This document shows positions 60,730 through 64,000 of a DNA stretch of 64,000 nucleotides, in pieces. Location: positions 2,673,001-2,737,000 of the forward strand of contig NZ_CP040813.1 in assembly GCF_009498295.1 (NCBI RefSeq), given 5' to 3'. Position numbers and translations under genes: made by a program. Each line of letters starts with the position of its first letter. Positions within the stretch are counted from its first letter, which is position 1. Origin of the DNA: Oceanihabitans sp. IOP_32 (lineage in GTDB: Bacteria > Bacteroidota > Bacteroidia > Flavobacteriales > Flavobacteriaceae). The notes below the pieces were generated by a model, which searched no databases, was not told the origin of the DNA, and worked only from the letters and a program-made list of their open reading frames with translations.

Positions 60730-61968
60730 ATGAAATTAGCCCAAATTATAAAACCCATGCGCACAACATTCGCTTTAATCAAAGAACGGAAAACCCCACC
60801 AGACAGACGTGTCGTGTTTTCACCAGAAAAATATGCAGAAACGAAGTCGAAATTCCCAGAAGGGATATATAAAGTAGAATTTTCCGATATTCGAGTTTTT
60901 CCTGATAAACAATATCAAGATCAAGGGTTTGAAGTGACTAACGATGTGTCCGATTGTGACGTTTTAATTGGTGTTAAAGAAGTACCTATCGAAAATTTAG
61001 TGCCTAACAAAAGCTATTTTTTCTTTTCGCACACCATAAAAAAACAGCCTTATAACCGTGATTTATTACGTGCAATATTAGATAAAAACATCACACTTTA
61101 CGATCACGAAACCATAGTTAATAAAGAAGGCTTTAGGTTAATAGGTTTTGGGCGTTACGCCGGTTTAGTGGGCGCTTACAATGGTTTTCGTGCTTTGGGT
61201 TTGCGCGATAATTTATTTAATTTGCCTAAGGTAGAAACCCTAGCCGATTTAAATGCCGTGAAAGCAGAATTAGACAAAATCACGCTGCCAAACATAAAAA
61301 TACTACTGTCCGGATCCGGAAAAGTGGCCCATGGCGCCAAAGAAATATTAGACCATCTGCAAATAAAACAAGTTACAGATGCCATGTATTTAACCTCGCA
61401 ATTTACCGAGCCCGTGTATTGTATGGTCGATGTTATGGAATACAACAAACGAACCGATGGTAAAGTAGGCGATAAGTGGGCCTTTATTAACGACCCAACG
61501 GGCTACGAAAGTAACTTTATGCCTTATGCTAAAGAAACCGACTTTTTTATAGCTGGGCACTTTTATGGTAATAATGCTCCCTATTTATTTACCAGAGCCG
61601 ATGCCAAACACCCAGATTTTAGAATTAATTTGGTGGCCGATATTTCTTGCGATGTCGACGGGCCAGTCGCTTCAACATTGCGCGCCTCAACCATTGCAGA
61701 GCCCTTTTACGGATACGATGCACAATCTGAGAGCGAAGTCGCTTTTAATGCTCCAAACGCCATTACCGTGATGGCCGTAGATAATTTACCATGCGAACTC
61801 CCAAAAGATGCCAGCGAAGGTTTTGGCGATATGTTTTTAGAACACGTCATCCCCGCATTTTTTAACAACGATGCCGATGGTGTGTTACAACGTGCCAAAA
61901 TTACCGAAAACGGAAAACTCACAGAAGCATTTGCCTACTTACAACGTTTTGTTGATGGGGAAGAATAA
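60730..61968 (+). CDS. Saccharopine/alanine dehydrogenase-family NAD(P) enzyme
   Basis: 412 residues from the ATG at 60730; a TTG seven codons upstream and ATG 60757 are alternatives. Landmarks are IKERKTPPDRRVVFSPE (N-terminal alanine-dehydrogenase/PNT-type start), VLIGVKEVPIENL, YFFFSHTIKKQPYNRDLLRA, RLIGFGRYAGLVGAYNGFRA, the Rossmann strand KILLSGSGKVAHGAKEIL, and VADISCDVDGPVASTL. This is the arrangement of NAD-dependent saccharopine dehydrogenase (lysine-forming) and alanine dehydrogenase relatives; flavobacterial members are annotated as lysine or alanine dehydrogenases. Which substrate applies cannot be read from sequence. Confidence 0.82.
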   Translation: MKLAQIIKPMRTTFALIKERKTPPDRRVVFSPEKYAETKSKFPEGIYKVEFSDIRVFPDKQYQDQGFEVTNDVSDCDVLIGVKEVPIENLVPNKSYFFFSHTIKKQPYNRDLLRAILDKNITLYDHETIVNKEGFRLIGFGRYAGLVGAYNGFRALGLRDNLFNLPKVETLADLNAVKAELDKITLPNIKILLSGSGKVAHGAKEILDHLQIKQVTDAMYLTSQFTEPVYCMVDVMEYNKRTDGKVGDKWAFINDPTGYESNFMPYAKETDFFIAGHFYGNNAPYLFTRADAKHPDFRINLVADISCDVDGPVASTLRASTIAEPFYGYDAQSESEVAFNAPNAITVMAVDNLPCELPKDASEGFGDMFLEHVIPAFFNNDADGVLQRAKITENGKLTEAFAYLQRFVDGEE

Positions 61969-62730
61969 AACTTAAATAATAGTGAAAATTTGGTTTTTTA
62001 ATGGAGTTTTATAATTGAATACAGAACAACTCAGCTTTCTACGTGTAAACCTGGGTGGCATCATTGATGAAAATCATTCTTATGTACTCATGGGTGTTAT
62101 TATTTAGTGGTTGGCAATCCAAAAGATCCCATTAATTAATGAGACTCGTTATTAAAGCAATCAAATCCAATTAAAAAAGAGGCGTTAATTTTAAACTTAT
62201 CGTACAAAAACAGAGGGTTTCGAAATGGAAAATCCCAAGTCGTGCCACAGCTCAGATGCATTTGGGTTAAAAGACAATCTATTGGATTGTGAGATACAAT
62301 TTCAAAATCATTAGGCACTCTGCCAATCCTCATTTAATTTATCGATATTAAAGCAGACCAAACGAGAACCTATTATATGGCATCGTTTAATAAAACAGAC
62401 CTTCTTGTAATTATGATGTTATAGAAGCTAAACTCCGCTAAGCTCAGCTCAATAAGTGCGTTTAAAAATATTGGCTTTTTCTGAAAAACAGAGGCTTCTA
62501 AAAAATTAAACTTAATTAAAGCGAGCTCAGAGTTTTTATAATTTATTACTAATCGTATTATTTTAGAAGCAACACCTCATATCTTAAATAACATAGTTGG
62601 TTTTAAACGAAATCAAAAACAAATTTCCTTTTTTTTTTGTTTTTATTGATATAATTTTGTGTTAAATAAAACTGCTTTTCATTGAAAATCAATATCTTAT
62701 AGGGTGAATTTTAAATATAAATAAAGCGTC
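61969..62730. other. 762-bp gap, no firm gene
   Basis: No ORF of convincing composition. A 65-codon frame on the minus strand (62136-62333) is not recognised and has no neighbours in operon. A -7-like TAATTTTG lies at 62652-62659 and may drive the slipin gene; no good -33 element stands at 19 bp. Confidence 0.4.
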
Positions 62731-63465
62731 ATGAATCTGTTATTACTATTTGCGATATTTTTAAGCGTATTCTTACTTTCGGGAATACGAGTAATTTTTG
62801 AATACAAACGAGCTTTAAAATTTAGGTTTGGGAAATATATTAAAACATTACAGCCAGGGTTTAGATGGATTATACCTCTAGTAGAAACCATACAGGTTGT
62901 CGATATTAGGGTAATTACCATTAATATAGTTTCTCAGGAGGTTATGACAGAAGATAATGTACCCTGTAGTATTGACGGTGTTGTTTTTTTTAAGGTTATC
63001 GATCCAGAAATGGCGGTATTAGAAGTAGAAGAATATACTTTCGCCATCACACAATTGTCGCAAGCGGCCTTACGAGATGTTTGTGGAAAAGTCGAGTTAG
63101 ATACCATTTTGTCTAAACGTGAAGAAATGGGGAATAATATTAAAAAAATAGTAGAGGTTGAAACCAAAGATTGGGGTATCGATATAATCGATGTAAAAAT
63201 AAAAGACATTCAGCTACCCGAAAATATGAAACGGATGATGGCTAATCAAGCAGAAGCAGAACATTCTAGACGGGCACGAATTATTTTGGCCTTGGCAGAA
63301 GAACAGGCAGCAGGTAAATTATTAGAAGCTGGTAAATTAATAGACCAATCACCATCGGCGATAAAGTTAAGGTTATATCAAACCTTGTCTAATATAGCGG
63401 CAGAAAAGAACTCAACCATTTTGTTCCCCTTCCCTGAAGAAGTATTACCAAAAAAATCGAAGTAA
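62731..63465 (+). CDS. Slipin / SPFH-domain (band 7) membrane protein
   Basis: The 244-residue protein starts with one membrane segment (LLLLFAIFLSVFLLSGIRVI) followed by the band-7 domain: FEYKRALKFRFGKYIKTLQP, GFRWIIPLVETIQVVDIRVI, SQEVMTEDNVPCSIDGVVFF, and SQAALRDVCGKVELDTILSK. The coiled-coil C-terminus has ANQAEAEHSRRARIILALAE. Slipins form oligomers in membrane microdomains and are often found with NfeD proteases; no such gene is seen nearby. Typical length for a slipin. Confidence 0.9.
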   Translation: MNLLLLFAIFLSVFLLSGIRVIFEYKRALKFRFGKYIKTLQPGFRWIIPLVETIQVVDIRVITINIVSQEVMTEDNVPCSIDGVVFFKVIDPEMAVLEVEEYTFAITQLSQAALRDVCGKVELDTILSKREEMGNNIKKIVEVETKDWGIDIIDVKIKDIQLPENMKRMMANQAEAEHSRRARIILALAEEQAAGKLLEAGKLIDQSPSAIKLRLYQTLSNIAAEKNSTILFPFPEEVLPKKSK

Positions 63466-63598
63466 AAAAAAATTAGATGCCTTTTTAGGTGCACTACTTC
63501 CATAAAATTTAAATAAAATAAAGCGGATTTTAATAAAAGTATTTACACTAAACATAGACCACTTTATTTAGTGTATTCGCTTAAATTATTAAATTAGC

Positions 63599-63970
63599 AT
63601 GGTAAATCCAGCCGAACATTACATATTAAATCAACCCGAACCCTATCGCTCTATTTTAATGCACATTCAAGTGATTATAGAGCACACTATTCCTGAGGCT
63701 GAATTAAAATATAAATGGCGAATGCCTTGTTATTACTTAGGTAAAACTCCTGTTTGCTACTTAAACGCTAGCCATAAAAATCAATTTGTAGATGTAGGTT
63801 TTTGGCGCTCGGCATACCTTTTAGAATTTGATGAACATCTGGTTAGCGAGAACCGCAAAGTGGTTAAATCGCTTCGTTATTATTCTTTAGAAGATATAGA
63901 CGAGGCCATCTTTATAGCCATTTTAAAGGAAGCCGAAAAGCAAAAAGGAAAATCGTTTTATAATAAGTAA
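63599..63970 (+). CDS. DUF1801 domain protein
   Basis: The 123-residue product matches DUF1801 (YdhG-like): HYILNQPEPYRSILMHIQVI at the N-terminus, AELKYKWRMPCYYLGKTPVC with the W-x-x-P-x-Y motif, and NQFVDVGFWRSAYLLEF. No catalytic function is established for the family. The preceding 133 bp contain an A/T-rich spacer with the inverted pair ACACTAAA/TTTAGTGT. The gene is probably expressed alone. Confidence 0.82.
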   Translation: MVNPAEHYILNQPEPYRSILMHIQVIIEHTIPEAELKYKWRMPCYYLGKTPVCYLNASHKNQFVDVGFWRSAYLLEFDEHLVSENRKVVKSLRYYSLEDIDEAIFIAILKEAEKQKGKSFYNK

Positions 63971-64000
63971 ATTTTAAAACAAAATTCTAGTGGTGAGACC

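Noticed and set aside
63521-63585. AAGCGGATTTTA...TATTCGCTT resembling an Ra site near DUF1801
   Set aside because: No CAAC/GTTG ends and no cassette structure; similarity is limited to a few bases.

Overview
The window is AT-rich DNA from a member of the Bacteroidota, most likely a marine-type Flavobacteriaceae. The evidence is the tmRNA tag GENNYALAA, promoters of the TTG-N18/19-TAnnTTTG type, A-rich translation starts, and the mix of OmpA-like lipoproteins, dodecin, DUF2141, slipin and RtcB genes. No genus can be named from the sequence alone.

Layout. 1-9.6 kb is ordinary chromosome: lipoprotein, DUF2267, OmpA-like lipoprotein, dodecin, AhpD-like, OsmC, a DUF2141 gene broken by an IS3 element, a methyltransferase, DUF2784-like, RtcB, and the stump of a beta-barrel gene. 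9.9-58.1 kb is a gene-cassette array. 58.15-59.3 kb encodes a tyrosine recombinase. 59.4-64 kb is chromosome again: Zn-ribbon protein, ssrA, saccharopine/alanine dehydrogenase-like, slipin, DUF1801.

The array is the main result. Seventeen cassettes (C1 leftmost to C17 next to the recombinase) are separated by imperfectly palindromic sites of about 125 bp (R1-R16; R2 is longer and R16 only 49 bp) that begin CAAC/TAAC and end GTTG/GTTA. For every cassette, the 8-14 bases after the GTT(G/A) on one side are the reverse complement of the bases before the CAAC/TAAC on the other. This is the signature expected if each cassette once closed into a circle at one attC-like site, as in integrons. Most genes lie on the minus strand, with stop codons 10-20 bp from a site and start codons 15-60 bp from the next. 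Read on the minus strand the order is recombinase - 24-bp palindrome - GTTACCC - C17 - site - C16 and so on, i.e. int - attI - cassettes. The recombinase lacks the extra internal segment that defines IntI, so this looks like an integron analogue rather than a standard integron.

Cargo includes an erm(F)-like rRNA methyltransferase with its own promoter and leader peptide; a small-peptide operon with a glycosyltransferase-radical SAM fusion, histidine phosphatase, methyltransferase and WG-repeat protein; two DNA-methyltransferase defence operons; an OLD nuclease; DUF262 plus nucleotidyltransferase; ECF sigma plus TraB/GumN; ABC transporter; SUFU, SseB and DUF4268 proteins. The two methyltransferase operons are also bounded by a second repeat family (S1-S4) nested inside the R sites.

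Insertion sequences have invaded the array: four 1244-bp IS3-family copies in the window (three of them in the array), three IS91-like elements plus one remnant, and one IS256-like element. All four IS91-like right ends, and all three left ends, sit exactly at the GTTG edge of an R site, so this element appears to target the cassette sites.
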